A stretch of DNA of 64,000 nucleotides from Maricaulis sp048269565 (GCF_048269565.1 NZ_JBLXIK010000001.1:186001-250000), one strand, 5' to 3'. Shown: positions 51,557-60,570, counted from the first letter of the stretch. The notes: generated by a model from the sequence alone, not told the origin. Program-made: numbers and translations.

Positions 51557-52612
51557 TCAGGCCGCATCACGTCCGAGCTGGCTGGTCGCGCCATCGGTGG
51601 TCGTGCGATTGCGGCCTTCGGTCTTGGAGCGGTAGAGATGCGTATCGGCCCGTTCGATCAGCGTCTCGATCGACTCGCTACCCTGGTAGGTCGCGATCCC
51701 CATCGAAATGGTGATATTGCCCAGATCCTCATTGGTGGATTTGCGCAGCAGCTTCTTGGATTCGACCGTGCGGCGGATTTTCTCCGCGATAGCAAGGGCT
51801 TCCTCCGGTGTCGCGCCCGGCATCACGATGCCGAATTCCTCGCCGCCATAGCGTGCGACGATGTGTGATTCCGGCGCATGGCGCGTCAGGCAGCCGGCGA
51901 CAAAGCGGATGATCTGGTCACCGGTCTGGTGGCCCCAGGTGTCATTGAAGCGTTTGAAGAAATCGATATCGCACAAGACCAGGCTCAGGGGCGTACCGCT
52001 GGTATCGGCTTCGCGCCGCGCCTTGCGCAGGCTCTCATCGAAGCGTTTGCGATTGGCGATGCCGGTGAGGGCATCGGTCATCGCTTCCTCGCGCACCCGC
52101 TCGAGATTATCACGCAACTGGGTGACCTCTTTCGAGGTTGCCTGCAGCTTGCTTTCGAGATCATGGCTGCGGCGCTGCATTTTTGCCGTTGCCGAGACCA
52201 GCGATTCGACGAGCTTCTTGATGCCCGGATCGCTGACGGCTTCGCCCAGTTGAGAGGTCGCACCGGCGAGGGTCTTGCCATAGGCCAGCGTGTCGGCTTC
52301 GGCGGCGCGCAGGCTTTCCTGCACATTGCCGAGCTCGCGGCTCATCATGCCGCCGCTCTCCAGGATGGCATCCTGAATGGCCCGCCACTGAAAATATTGA
52401 TCGAACAGGTCTGAATTGATGTCGTCTGTGAACGCGGTGCCGGATTCAATCTGGCTGCGGACCGACTCACACAGCTCGGGATTGGTGTCGCTGGCGAAAC
52501 TGATCCAGACGGCGTAATTTTCTGGGGTCGGCGGAACATCAAATTGTTCCATGAGGTCCAGCGCCTTCAGCGCGAACTCCCTGCCGTCCTTACCCAATAA
52601 ACGTCCGTTCAC
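51557..52612 (-). CDS. Diguanylate cyclase (GGDEF domain)
   Basis: A 351-residue cytoplasmic protein. Residues 1-130 form a helical N-terminal region of unknown sensor type. Residues 140-178 look coiled-coil. A GGDEF domain follows (about 180-340), with DIDFFKRFND for metal binding and the active loop GGEEF (256-260). The product inhibition I-site (RxxD five residues before GGEEF) is absent: that position reads PESH. It should make cyclic di-GMP without the usual feedback control. It is convergent with the suf operon. Confidence 0.92.
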   Translation of the reverse strand: MNGRLLGKDGREFALKALDLMEQFDVPPTPENYAVWISFASDTNPELCESVRSQIESGTAFTDDINSDLFDQYFQWRAIQDAILESGGMMSRELGNVQESLRAAEADTLAYGKTLAGATSQLGEAVSDPGIKKLVESLVSATAKMQRRSHDLESKLQATSKEVTQLRDNLERVREEAMTDALTGIANRKRFDESLRKARREADTSGTPLSLVLCDIDFFKRFNDTWGHQTGDQIIRFVAGCLTRHAPESHIVARYGGEEFGIVMPGATPEEALAIAEKIRRTVESKKLLRKSTNEDLGNITISMGIATYQGSESIETLIERADTHLYRSKTEGRNRTTTDGATSQLGRDAA

Positions 52613-52768
52613 GAGAGACCCTTCCCTGTCGAGGTCCCCGAGCGTCCCGGGGGCCTTTCAAGCAAGCTAGCCGCGAAAGGAAAAGAAGAGGTAAAAATCG
52701 CTCATATCGTATGATTAACGAATTGATCAGGCCGCAAATCACCGGCCCGATCACGCCATACGGTCGTG

Positions 52769-54352
52769 TTACCGCTCTGTCTGCATGAAGCTGGGCACGT
52801 GTTCGCCGAAGCCGACGACATCGCGGTCCGGGCCATCGCCCTGGCCACGGCGCGAGCCGGACTTGCGTTCGCCCGAACGGCTGTTGCGGGCCGGTGCGGC
52901 CTTGGCCGGGCGCGCTGCATGCGGCTCCCCCGGGGTCACCGGTCCAGGCTCGGCCGCCATGGCGGGTTCGGCCTTCGGCGCAGCCGCTGCCGGGGCAGCG
53001 GCTTGCGGTGCCGGTGCCGGGGCAGGTGCCGGCGCAGGTGCGTTGACGGGGGCCGCAGCGGCGTCCGTCTTTGGCGTGCGGGGTTTGCGGGTCGAGCGGC
53101 GGCCGCGCGGCGTGCGTGGTGTCGCGGCTTCGTCCGCAGCTTCGGAGGCGGCGGCGGGCGCTTCGCTGGCTGCTGCAGCATTCTCGGCCGGTGCGGTAGT
53201 CTTGGCGGCCGGGGCCGCAGGCGCAGCACCAGCTGCCGGCAGATCGGGAATGTCCTGGCGCGTCAGCTTGAGGATGGCGGCGAGGTTCTTCTCATCGCCC
53301 GGTGCGAAGATCGTCACGGCCGTGCCGGTCTTGCCGGCCCGGCCGGTGCGGCCGATACGGTGGACATAATCATCGGCGTGGTGCGGCATGTCATAATTGA
53401 AGACATGGCTGACATCGGGAATGTCGAGACCGCGCGCGGCGACATCACTGGCCACAAGAAAGCGGATGCTGTCATCCTTGAACCCGGCCAGGGTGGCAGT
53501 GCGCACCGACTGGTCGAGATCGCCATGGATCGGCGAGGCGGGGATGCCGTATTTCGTCAGCTCGCGCGCCACCATGTCGACATCACGCTTGCGGTTGCAG
53601 AAGATGATGCCGTTCTTGACGCCTTCGCGGGTCATGGCATCGCGCAGGGCTGCGCGCTTGGTCTTGGGCTGGGCGTCGTGAACGCGCGCCAGATACTGCT
53701 CGATATTGACCCCGGTCGTCGCCGGGCGCCCGACTTCAACCCGCACAGGGTCGTTGAGGAAGCGGTCAATCAGGCTCTTGATTTCATTCGGCATGGTGGC
53801 CGAGAAAAACAGGGTCTGGCGGCGCGGCGGTGTCAGCGAGAAGATTTTCTCGAGATCGGGGATGAAACCCATGTCGAGCATGCGATCGGCTTCATCGACG
53901 ACGAGGATCTGGACGCCATTGAGCAACAGCTTGCCGCGGCCGAAATGGTCGAGCAGCCGGCCCGGGGTCGCGATCAGCACATCGGCGCCGCGGTCGAGAA
54001 TGGCCTGTTGTGGACCGAAGGCGACGCCGCCGATCAGCAGGGCCATCGAGAGGCGCTGACCCTTGGCATAGGCTTCGAAATTCTCGGCGCACTGGGCGGC
54101 GAGTTCACGGGTTGGTGCGATAATCAGGGAGCGGGGCATGCGGGCCTTGGCCCGGCCGCGCGACAGCATTTCGATCAGGGGCAGCACAAAGGCCGCAGTC
54201 TTGCCGGTGCCGGTCTGGGCAATGCCCAGCACGTCGCGACCGGTCAATGCGGGCAGGATGGCGCCGGCCTGGATCGGAGTGGGTTCTGTATAGCCCGCCG
54301 CAGTGATCGCGGTGAGCAGTTTCGGGCTTAACCCGAGGTCTTCGAACGTCAT
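52769..54352 (-). CDS. DEAD-box RNA helicase (RhlE-like)
   Basis: 527 residues. The helicase core (1-375) shows the Q motif (FEDLGLSPKLL, then PTPIQ), Walker A AQTGTGKT (45-52), DEAD (153-156), SAT (FFSATMP), and motif VI HRIGRTGRAG. The C-terminal ~150 residues are disordered, Ala/Pro-rich with basic patches, ending HVPSFMQTER. This is the RhlE/SrmB group, used in ribosome assembly or RNA decay, possibly with the RNase E degradosome. It lies downstream of the amidohydrolase pair on the same strand but behind a strong terminator, so it has its own promoter. Confidence 0.93.
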   Translation of the reverse strand: MTFEDLGLSPKLLTAITAAGYTEPTPIQAGAILPALTGRDVLGIAQTGTGKTAAFVLPLIEMLSRGRAKARMPRSLIIAPTRELAAQCAENFEAYAKGQRLSMALLIGGVAFGPQQAILDRGADVLIATPGRLLDHFGRGKLLLNGVQILVVDEADRMLDMGFIPDLEKIFSLTPPRRQTLFFSATMPNEIKSLIDRFLNDPVRVEVGRPATTGVNIEQYLARVHDAQPKTKRAALRDAMTREGVKNGIIFCNRKRDVDMVARELTKYGIPASPIHGDLDQSVRTATLAGFKDDSIRFLVASDVAARGLDIPDVSHVFNYDMPHHADDYVHRIGRTGRAGKTGTAVTIFAPGDEKNLAAILKLTRQDIPDLPAAGAAPAAPAAKTTAPAENAAAASEAPAAASEAADEAATPRTPRGRRSTRKPRTPKTDAAAAPVNAPAPAPAPAPAPQAAAPAAAAPKAEPAMAAEPGPVTPGEPHAARPAKAAPARNSRSGERKSGSRRGQGDGPDRDVVGFGEHVPSFMQTER

Positions 54353-54389
54353 GGCGTCCTTTTAAATCTGAAGCAGCATCAGGCTGGAG

Positions 54390-54427
54390 CAAAAATGACG
54401 TGGCCGCGCCGAAACGGCGCGGCCACG
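54390..54427 (-). terminator. Strong terminator after the amidohydrolase operon
   Basis: A perfect 13-bp stem (54399-54411 with 54415-54427) around an AAA loop. On the minus strand TCATTTTTGC follows. It separates the amidohydrolases from the DEAD-box gene. Confidence 0.88.
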
Positions 54428-54484
54428 AATGCAGGGGCAAAATACGTTTCCTGTGCGTCCTGTCAACGCACAGGCGGAGATTCC

Positions 54485-55756
54485 TCAACGACGATAGGCG
54501 AAGGGCGTCTCGTCAGTGATATTCATGTAACGGTCGCGCAGCTGGGTTTCGCGCGACGTCATGTCGGTCGGTTCGCCATTGATCAGCATCGCCACCGGCG
54601 CGCTCATCACTTCGAGCGGGTCGCCGTCCCAGACCACGACATCACCGGTATAGCCTGCGGCGAGGGCACCGAAACGGTCCCCGACACCATAGACTTCCGC
54701 CGGTGTCAGCGTGATGGCGCGGAAGGCTGCATCCCAGGGCACACCATGCCCGACGGCATTGCCGGCGTGCTGGGTCAGCAGGCGGGCATTGAAATACCCG
54801 TCAGCGGACTCGGTGGTGTAGGCGACGGTGACGCCGGCCTGTTGCAGGCGTGCGGCGCCTTCCAGCGTCGAGCCGAGGGCATCAAACGAGCTGGGCAGGT
54901 TGCGGATCGGATCGATCAGGACCGGCACACCGGCCGCAGCCAGCTCGTCGGCCACGATCCAGGCTTCGGCCCCGCCCTGGATGATCAATTGCATCGGGGC
55001 GTGTTCGGCCCGAAAACGCAGGGCGCGGCGGATATCGGCGGCCCGGTCGAGATTCATCACCAGCGGAATGCGTCCGCGCACCACCGGCACCAGCGCCGCG
55101 GCGTCATAGCGATTGAGGGCATCGCCCTCATGATCGCCACTGAACCGGCTCGGATAACCGCGGGCATCGGCGAAGGCGGCGTCGAGATAGGTCCAGGCTG
55201 CCGAGCGCGAGCCGCCTGCGGTGGCCGCTCCGGACTGGCTGAGATCGGCAAATACGAAACTGCCTTCCTCAAACAGGGAGGAGCTGGAGCCGGAGGTGTC
55301 GATCAGGGCGCCCTGGCCGGCAAAGATATTCCAGCCGGTTGACGGGTAGAGCGCCGCACGCGTGATGCCGCCAAGCCGGTTGGACGCGATATGCATCCCG
55401 GCCGGATTGAAGCTGTCGGCCACGTCGAGGGCGACCGAGTAGGGCGATTCATCGGCGCTGGCATCATTGGTCGAGCCTTCCAGCGCGACCTCGATCAGGC
55501 CCAGCTGCGTCACCGGGGCGAAAATGCCCGGCGTGATCCAGCCGCCATCGGCGTCGATCACCGTGGTGCCGACGGGAATGGTGACATCGCTGCCGACGGC
55601 GACAATATCACCGTCGCGGACCAGCACGGTGCCGTTTTCAACAATGCCGGCATCGGTATTGGTGACGACGCGGCCATTGGTGACGGCATAGGACTGGGCA
55701 AAGCCCGGCGCAGCCAGGACCATGCCAAGCGCAAGAGCGGAAATGAAGCGTTGCAT
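54485..55756 (-). CDS. Secreted amidohydrolase-like protein lacking the metal HxH
   Basis: 423 residues with a signal peptide (cleaved after GFA, residue ~20). The overall order matches amidohydrolases of the imidazolonepropionase-like branch: N-terminal beta-sandwich, barrel, and a final GALAAGYTGDVVVWDGDPL. Where active members have HxH after the first barrel strand, this protein reads GIFAPVTQLGL. The first metal site is therefore missing and it may be inactive. Its ATG overlaps the stop of the upstream, intact paralogue (TAATG), so the two are made together and may form a heteromer. Confidence 0.85.
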   Translation of the reverse strand: MQRFISALALGMVLAAPGFAQSYAVTNGRVVTNTDAGIVENGTVLVRDGDIVAVGSDVTIPVGTTVIDADGGWITPGIFAPVTQLGLIEVALEGSTNDASADESPYSVALDVADSFNPAGMHIASNRLGGITRAALYPSTGWNIFAGQGALIDTSGSSSSLFEEGSFVFADLSQSGAATAGGSRSAAWTYLDAAFADARGYPSRFSGDHEGDALNRYDAAALVPVVRGRIPLVMNLDRAADIRRALRFRAEHAPMQLIIQGGAEAWIVADELAAAGVPVLIDPIRNLPSSFDALGSTLEGAARLQQAGVTVAYTTESADGYFNARLLTQHAGNAVGHGVPWDAAFRAITLTPAEVYGVGDRFGALAAGYTGDVVVWDGDPLEVMSAPVAMLINGEPTDMTSRETQLRDRYMNITDETPFAYRR

Positions 55757-57192
55757 TACTGGTCTCCCTCACCAGGTTGGCCGAGCATGAAGTCGCGAAC
55801 GGGCTGCATCGCCTCGTCACTGCGGTCATAGCTCAGGGCGCCGTCGATCCAGACGCGGTCGGCACGGGCATAGCTGCTGAACGGATCGGCGGACCACAAC
55901 ACGATGTCGGCGCGCTTGCCGGGCTCGAGCGAGCCGGTCTGGTCGGCAATGCCCAGCGCGGTGGCCGGGTTGGAGGTCAGCCAGCGCCAGGCGTCGGCGT
56001 CGGAAATATCAATCCCGGCACGGCGGCCATCGGCCAGCGCCTTGGCGACTTCCTGATTGAGGCGCTGAATACCCATATCGCTGTCGGAATGGATCATGGC
56101 GCAGGCGCCGCCGGCGTGAACCATTGGCAGGTTTTCACGGATGGAATCATAGGCTTCCATCTTGAAGCCACCCCAATCGGCCCAGACCGCGGCACAGGTG
56201 CCGTTTTCTTCCAGCAGGTCGGGGATCTTGTAGGCTTCCACGGCATGGTGGAAGGCGGTCACCTGATAGCCGAACTCGTGCGACAGATCGATGATCTGCG
56301 CCATCTGGTCGGCACGATAGCAATGCATCTGGACGAGGATTTCGCCATCGAGCACGCCCATCAGCGTGTCCAGTTCCAGATTTCGGCTCGGCGGCGAAGC
56401 GTCTTCGCCGGCTTCGGCGCTTTCCCAGTAATCATTCCAGCTGCGGCGGTATTCCACCGCGCTCTGCCAGGCGGCGCGATAGCCGGCCATATTGCCCATA
56501 TCGGTGGCGGGCGACTGGCCACGGCTGCCATAGACGCGCGACGGGTTCTCGCCACAGGCCATTTTCAGCGTGTAGGGCGCGTCAGGGAACTTCATCTCCT
56601 GCACGGTGCGTCCGGGCACATTGCGCAGGGTGATACCGCGGCCGCCAAACAGATTGGCCGATCCGGGCAGAATATTCAGCGTCGTCACACCGCCGGCGAG
56701 GGCGGCCTCAAAGCCGACATCCTGTGGCCAGACCGAATGCTCGGCCCAGACTTCGGCCGTCACCGGCGAGGTCATTTCATTGCCGTCATTATGGGCATTG
56801 ACGCCAGGCGAGGGGTAGTCGCCAAGGTGCGAGTGGATATCGACGATGCCCGGCGTGACATAGCGTCCCGCGGCATCGATCACGGTCGCGCCCTCGGGGG
56901 CTTCCAGACCGGTCCCGACCGCAGTGATGCGGCCATTCTCGACCAGCACATCACCATTCTCGATCCGGCCGCCAATCCCGTCGAACACGGTGGCGTGCTG
57001 GATCAGGGTGACGCCGCTCTCGCGCGGAGCATAGGTCGAGGGATAGGGATCGAGGCTGTAGCGGACGACATCGCCGCTCTCGCTGCTCGCGGTCGCTGCA
57101 TCGTCGCCGGCCGTTCCGGTCTCGCCGCTGCAGGCCGCCAGGGCAAAGACAGCGGCAAGCGCCGTCGCTGGCATCCAGGCTTTCAGTTTCAT
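55756..57192 (-). CDS. Amidohydrolase lipoprotein
   Basis: 478 residues. The signal peptide has a lipobox, ALAAC (Cys around 21), so it is membrane-anchored in the periplasm. The metal-binding motif is intact: GIVDIHSHLGDYP (HxH). Later His residues follow in QMHCYRAD and TAFHHAVEAYK, and the Asp in IHSDSDMG. The C-terminus has the family closing strand GSLEPGKRADIVLW. It probably hydrolyses cyclic amide or peptide-like compounds. It is the first gene of the pair with the HxH-lacking paralogue. Confidence 0.92.
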   Translation of the reverse strand: MKLKAWMPATALAAVFALAACSGETGTAGDDAATASSESGDVVRYSLDPYPSTYAPRESGVTLIQHATVFDGIGGRIENGDVLVENGRITAVGTGLEAPEGATVIDAAGRYVTPGIVDIHSHLGDYPSPGVNAHNDGNEMTSPVTAEVWAEHSVWPQDVGFEAALAGGVTTLNILPGSANLFGGRGITLRNVPGRTVQEMKFPDAPYTLKMACGENPSRVYGSRGQSPATDMGNMAGYRAAWQSAVEYRRSWNDYWESAEAGEDASPPSRNLELDTLMGVLDGEILVQMHCYRADQMAQIIDLSHEFGYQVTAFHHAVEAYKIPDLLEENGTCAAVWADWGGFKMEAYDSIRENLPMVHAGGACAMIHSDSDMGIQRLNQEVAKALADGRRAGIDISDADAWRWLTSNPATALGIADQTGSLEPGKRADIVLWSADPFSSYARADRVWIDGALSYDRSDEAMQPVRDFMLGQPGEGDQ

Positions 57193-57249
57193 CGTGATGG
57201 CTTCCCCAATAACACCCGTTGAATCACATGCCGGGCAAAGTCGCCGCGA

Positions 57250-57278
57250 ATAGAACGCGTTTGTCCGCCTTGCGTCAA
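57250..57278 (-). promoter_or_regulatory. Possible promoter of the amidohydrolase pair
   Basis: On the minus strand TTGACG (57278-57273) and TTCTAT (57255-57250) are 17 bases apart, with the start codon 57 bases further on. The -10 match is weak. Confidence 0.35.
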
Positions 57279-57360
57279 ATTAACGATCCGGTCATGCGGC
57301 GATCTGCCCCGACAGCACAGCGCCGTCGATCCGGCCGGCAATCTCCGCTATGCCAGCGCC

Positions 57361-58476
57361 ATGACCGCGACCCAGCAATTCGACATTTTCCTCGTCACCG
57401 CGCCCGGCCTCGAAGCCATGCTATGCGCCGAGCTGATCGAGAAGGGTTTTGCCGATCCGGTCGCCGAATCCGGCGGTGTCACCATCAAGGGTGGCTGGCC
57501 GGACGTCTGGCGCGCCAATCTGGAGATCCGCGGTGCCAGCCGCGTGCTTGCGCGCATTGGCGCCTTCCATGCCGTGCATCTCTCCCAGCTCGACAAGCTG
57601 GCGCGTCGCTTCCCCTGGGGCGAGGTGCTGCGCGCGGACGTGCCGGTGCGCGTCGATGCGAGCTCGAAGCGCTCGAAAATCTATCATGCCGGTGCCGCCA
57701 CCCAGCGCATCGAGACCGCGATCCGCGAAGAGCTTGGCGCGCCGGTCTCCAGCGATGCGGCGGTGCAGGTGAGGGCGCGGCTGGAGGATAACCTCTGTAC
57801 GCTCAGCATCGACAGCTCCGGCGAGCTCTTGCACAAGCGCGGCTATAAACCCGCTATCGCCAAGGCGCCGATGCGCGAGACCCTCGCCGCGCTCTTCCTG
57901 CGCCAGTGCGGCTATGACGGCAGCGAGCCGGTGCTCGACCCGATGTGCGGTTCGGGCACCTTCGTCATCGAAGCCGCCGAGATCGCTGCCGGCCTCGCAC
58001 CGGGCCGGGCGCGCGAGTTTGCTTTCGAGCAATTGGTCGGCTTTGACCGCGCCGCCTGGGACAAGATGCGAGCCCCCCGCGCCCCGCGCGAGACGGATCT
58101 GCGCTTTTTCGGCTCCGACCGCGATGCCGGCGCCATCCGCGTCGCGCGCGAGAATGCCGAACGCGCCGGCGTCTCCCACCTGACGCAATTCCAGCAATGC
58201 CCCGTCTCCGAGCTCGAAGCGCCCGACTGCAAGCCCGGCCTGGTGATGATCAACCCGCCCTACGGCACCCGTATCGGCAACAAAACCGCCCTCCAGGGCC
58301 TCTATCGCGGCCTCGGCAAGACGCTGATGACGCGCTTTGCCGGCTGGCGCGTTGGCCTGGTGACGACCGAGGTCTCGCTCGCCAAGGCGACCCGCCTGCC
58401 CTTTGGCGCGCCCGGCCCCTATATCGATCATGGCGGGTTGAAGGTGCGGTTGTTCCGGACTGAGGTGTTGGGGTAG
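57361..58476 (+). CDS. THUMP-domain RNA methyltransferase (RlmL-N/YpsC-like)
   Basis: 371 residues. The N-terminal half has THUMP-like RNA binding (about 60-160, start FDIFLVTAPGLEAML). The C-terminal half is a Rossmann methyltransferase with DPMCGSGTFVIEAAE for AdoMet binding (near 200) and the catalytic NPPYGTRIG (about residue 299). This is the N2-guanine type of RlmL/YpsC, expected to make m2G in 23S rRNA, though tRNA cannot be excluded. It is divergent from the amidohydrolases and ends eight bases before the Cys-rich gene on the other strand. Confidence 0.93.
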   Translation: MTATQQFDIFLVTAPGLEAMLCAELIEKGFADPVAESGGVTIKGGWPDVWRANLEIRGASRVLARIGAFHAVHLSQLDKLARRFPWGEVLRADVPVRVDASSKRSKIYHAGAATQRIETAIREELGAPVSSDAAVQVRARLEDNLCTLSIDSSGELLHKRGYKPAIAKAPMRETLAALFLRQCGYDGSEPVLDPMCGSGTFVIEAAEIAAGLAPGRAREFAFEQLVGFDRAAWDKMRAPRAPRETDLRFFGSDRDAGAIRVARENAERAGVSHLTQFQQCPVSELEAPDCKPGLVMINPPYGTRIGNKTALQGLYRGLGKTLMTRFAGWRVGLVTTEVSLAKATRLPFGAPGPYIDHGGLKVRLFRTEVLG

Positions 58477-58484
58477 GGGGCGCC

Positions 58485-58706
58485 TCACCCTGCGCAACAA
58501 CCGCCTTGCGCCTGGATCGGCGGACACGCGACCGTCCCGTAGGAGCAAAACACGCAGCAATCACCCGGCTGCGGCTTGATGATGGCGGCGCAGGTCGGGC
58601 AGTCCCAGAAGAACTGGCAGGCATCGGTTGGCATCATCATATCTCGATGCACGGCGCCGCATTGCGGGCAGGTGAGGGTGGATGTGGGTTGGATTGTTTC
58701 GCTCAT
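58485..58706 (-). CDS. GDCCVxC-domain Cys-rich protein
   Basis: 73 residues from the ATG at 58706. It contains 11 cysteines: CPQC near the N-terminus, CPTC, the diagnostic GDCCVFC (residues 49-54), and CC at the C-terminus. The GDCCVxC family typically sits beside mercury or heavy-metal genes and is thought to bind metal. Here it follows the MerT-like gene by one base, in the operon controlled by the divergent MerR. A metal-binding or transfer role is inferred. Confidence 0.85.
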   Translation of the reverse strand: MSETIQPTSTLTCPQCGAVHRDMMMPTDACQFFWDCPTCAAIIKPQPGDCCVFCSYGTVACPPIQAQGGCCAG

Positions 58707-58707
58707 T

Positions 58708-59061
58708 TCAGCCTCGCATCTGGTGCAGAATTTGTAGCTCGTAGTTCGGCAGGACGAACGCGGCGGCCAGGAAGATCGCGCCAATTCCCCACCAGACCCA
58801 GAAGCTCAATGAGGGCCGGCCCCGCCATAACGCCAGCGTTGCTGACAGCGCCAATATCGCGGCGGCGGCCCAGAACAGATAGGGGTGCCAGCGGGCGAAC
58901 CAGGCCAGATGGGCGACGAGGCCGGTGGCGATTCCGAGCTGGACCAGTACCAGCGGCAGGACGCAGCACGAGGCGCCGATGAAGGCCGCGATGCCGCCGA
59001 GCGCGCCGCTGCCGGAGAGCCAAGTCTGCAGACCGGCCGAGGGAGGATTGGTCTTTGTCAT
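58708..59061 (-). CDS. MerT-like mercuric ion transporter
   Basis: 117 residues with three to four membrane helices. The key mercury-binding pair is C32-C33 in AFIGASCCVLPLVL within the first helix, as in MerT. The second, cytosolic Cys pair of classic MerT is absent, so transfer to a partner may rely on the Cys-rich GDCCVxC protein next door. It is the first gene after a MerR-type promoter. No merA or merP is in the window. Confidence 0.8.
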   Translation of the reverse strand: MTKTNPPSAGLQTWLSGSGALGGIAAFIGASCCVLPLVLVQLGIATGLVAHLAWFARWHPYLFWAAAAILALSATLALWRGRPSLSFWVWWGIGAIFLAAAFVLPNYELQILHQMRG

Positions 59062-59067
59062 GGTGGC

Positions 59068-59098
59068 AGCCTAAGCTCTGTAGTCACTACAGGTTCAA
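59068..59098 (-). promoter_or_regulatory. MerR-type operator/promoter
   Basis: On the minus strand TTGAAC (59098-59093) and TAGGCT (59073-59068) are separated by 19 bases, the over-long spacer that MerR activators twist. Between them lies a perfect dyad, CTGTAGT and ACTACAG around one base (59078-59092). Confidence 0.9.
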
Positions 59099-59136
59099 GC
59101 GCGAATGTCGCGACCACGATCACAAGGATGAGAGCC

Positions 59137-59523
59137 ATGCTAAAACGCGGCGACGTCGCCCGCCAGCTCGACTGCCACATCGAAACCGTGCGCTACTATG
59201 AAGGCATCGGCCTGATCGAGCCGCCGCAGCGCACGCAAAGCGGTCATCGGGTCTATGACGGCGATGATGTTGCGCGCCTGCGCTTCGTGCTGCGCCTGCG
59301 CGATCTCGGCTTCCCGCTGGAGGATGTCCGCGCCTTGCTGGCAACCGTCGAGACCGGCGATTATGCCTGCGCCGATATCGCGGACATCGTCGAACACCAG
59401 CTCGCCGAAATCCGCCGCAAGATCGGGGATTTGCGCCGGCTCGAACAGACATTGATGCGTATGACCGAGCAATGCCATCGCGGCAGCACGCCAGACTGCG
59501 CGATTATCGAGGCGCTGAGCTGA
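59137..59523 (+). CDS. merR: MerR-family mercury-type regulator
   Basis: 128 residues from the ATG at 59137, which has AAGG nine bases upstream; an ATG at 59128 lies too close. The winged helix (LKRGDVARQLDCHIETVRYY) and long dimerisation helix are clear. The metal cysteines C78, C113 and C121 match MerR (C82, C117, C126), with one residue fewer between the last two. The same spacing of 35 between the first two supports Hg(II) or a related thiophilic metal. It activates the divergent MerT/GDCCVxC operon. Confidence 0.9.
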   Translation: MLKRGDVARQLDCHIETVRYYEGIGLIEPPQRTQSGHRVYDGDDVARLRFVLRLRDLGFPLEDVRALLATVETGDYACADIADIVEHQLAEIRRKIGDLRRLEQTLMRMTEQCHRGSTPDCAIIEALS

Positions 59524-59553
59524 GTGGGAGGTAGAGACGGCGTTGCGAGGCCG

Positions 59554-59696
59554 TCACCAGCTCCGCCCCGGAACAAGTCCGGGGCACCTCTTCCATCAAG
59601 GAAGAGGAGGGGTCTACAATTGTCCCCCCGGCACTGACCCGCGCTCCACCTCTTCCTTGATGGAAGAGGTGCCCCCGAAGGGGGCGGAGCTGGTGA
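59554..59696. repeat. 143-bp near-perfect inverted repeat (REP/MITE-like)
   Basis: The left arm (59554-59607) and right arm (59649-59696) pair over TCACCAGCTCCGCCCC at the outside and CCTCTTCC/GGAAGAGG blocks inside, with a variable spacer near the outer part. Each arm also contains its own small hairpin, CCTCTTCC/GGAAGAGG. There is no open frame. It looks like a non-coding mobile palindrome. Confidence 0.85.
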
Positions 59697-59833
59697 GGGT
59701 GACGGGCGCGATGGTGGGCGTTTTCGCACCTTGTCCCCACCGCCCACAATTACCCCACGTCGGCTTGACCCAAGTCAGGACCTCGACGTGACAAGTTGTT
59801 TTTTTTCTAAAGGTTAGGAAGGTGGGCCCCGCC

Positions 59834-60466
59834 CTACCGCGCGATCTCCAGCATCACCTCATTGCGGCGGAAGAACGTCGGGATCCAGGGTGGATCATAG
59901 CGGGCATAGACCGGTTCGCCGATCACGTCATGACCCTGTTCCGAGAGCCAGGCGCGCAATTCTTCTGTCTTCGCGGCGAAGCGGGCATCATCGGGGCCGC
60001 CACTGAAGCGGATCGTGGCCATCCGCCGCGCCGGGATTTCCGTCAGGGTGATATTCGCGTTTTCGGGGACGGGCAGGGTGTCCATCGTCCATTCCGGCGG
60101 CATGACGAAGGCCACACGCCAGCTGCCATCAGTGGTCATCGACTGGGTCACAGGCGCCGTCATGGCGATGGTCTCCGAGCGGGTCTGGATCACCGGAGCG
60201 GTCATGGCGATCGCGTCGCTGCCACCGCTGCGGGTCTGGTTGTCGCCGAAGATATAACCGGCCAGCGGCCGGAAGCCGGCATTGCCGGCATCGCCCATAT
60301 CACCGCTGACCTCGACCTCGGCCAGGATCATGGGCGCATAGTCGCGGATCTGGATGGCGCCGTCCTCCAGCACCAGCGTGTGCGGTGGTTCCTCGGCGGC
60401 ATGGGCTGCGGCGGGCAGGGCGAGCAGGCCGAGGGCAAGGGCGGCGGTTTTCAGTATCGGGTGCAT
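59834..60466 (-). CDS. SOUL haem-binding family protein
   Basis: 210 residues from the ATG at 60466, with AAAGGAT upstream. The signal peptide is cleaved after AHA (residue ~22), so it is exported. The SOUL/HEBP pattern is visible: VLEDGAIQIRDYAPMILAEV, GFRPLAGYIFGDNQ, IAMTAPVIQ and IAMTAPVTQ, and RMATIRFSGGPDD. These proteins bind haem or porphyrin, though the exact role in bacteria is unclear. It stands alone between the inverted repeat and a gene-poor region. Confidence 0.9.
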   Translation of the reverse strand: MHPILKTAALALGLLALPAAAHAAEEPPHTLVLEDGAIQIRDYAPMILAEVEVSGDMGDAGNAGFRPLAGYIFGDNQTRSGGSDAIAMTAPVIQTRSETIAMTAPVTQSMTTDGSWRVAFVMPPEWTMDTLPVPENANITLTEIPARRMATIRFSGGPDDARFAAKTEELRAWLSEQGHDVIGEPVYARYDPPWIPTFFRRNEVMLEIAR

Positions 60467-60570
60467 GGCGATATCCTTTGTTTGCAAGGTATACGCCGGG
60501 GAAGCGAGCCTGGATCAGTGCGCGCGGAATGCTTTCGCGCCGCTATCCCCCAACGTCAAAAATTATCCGA

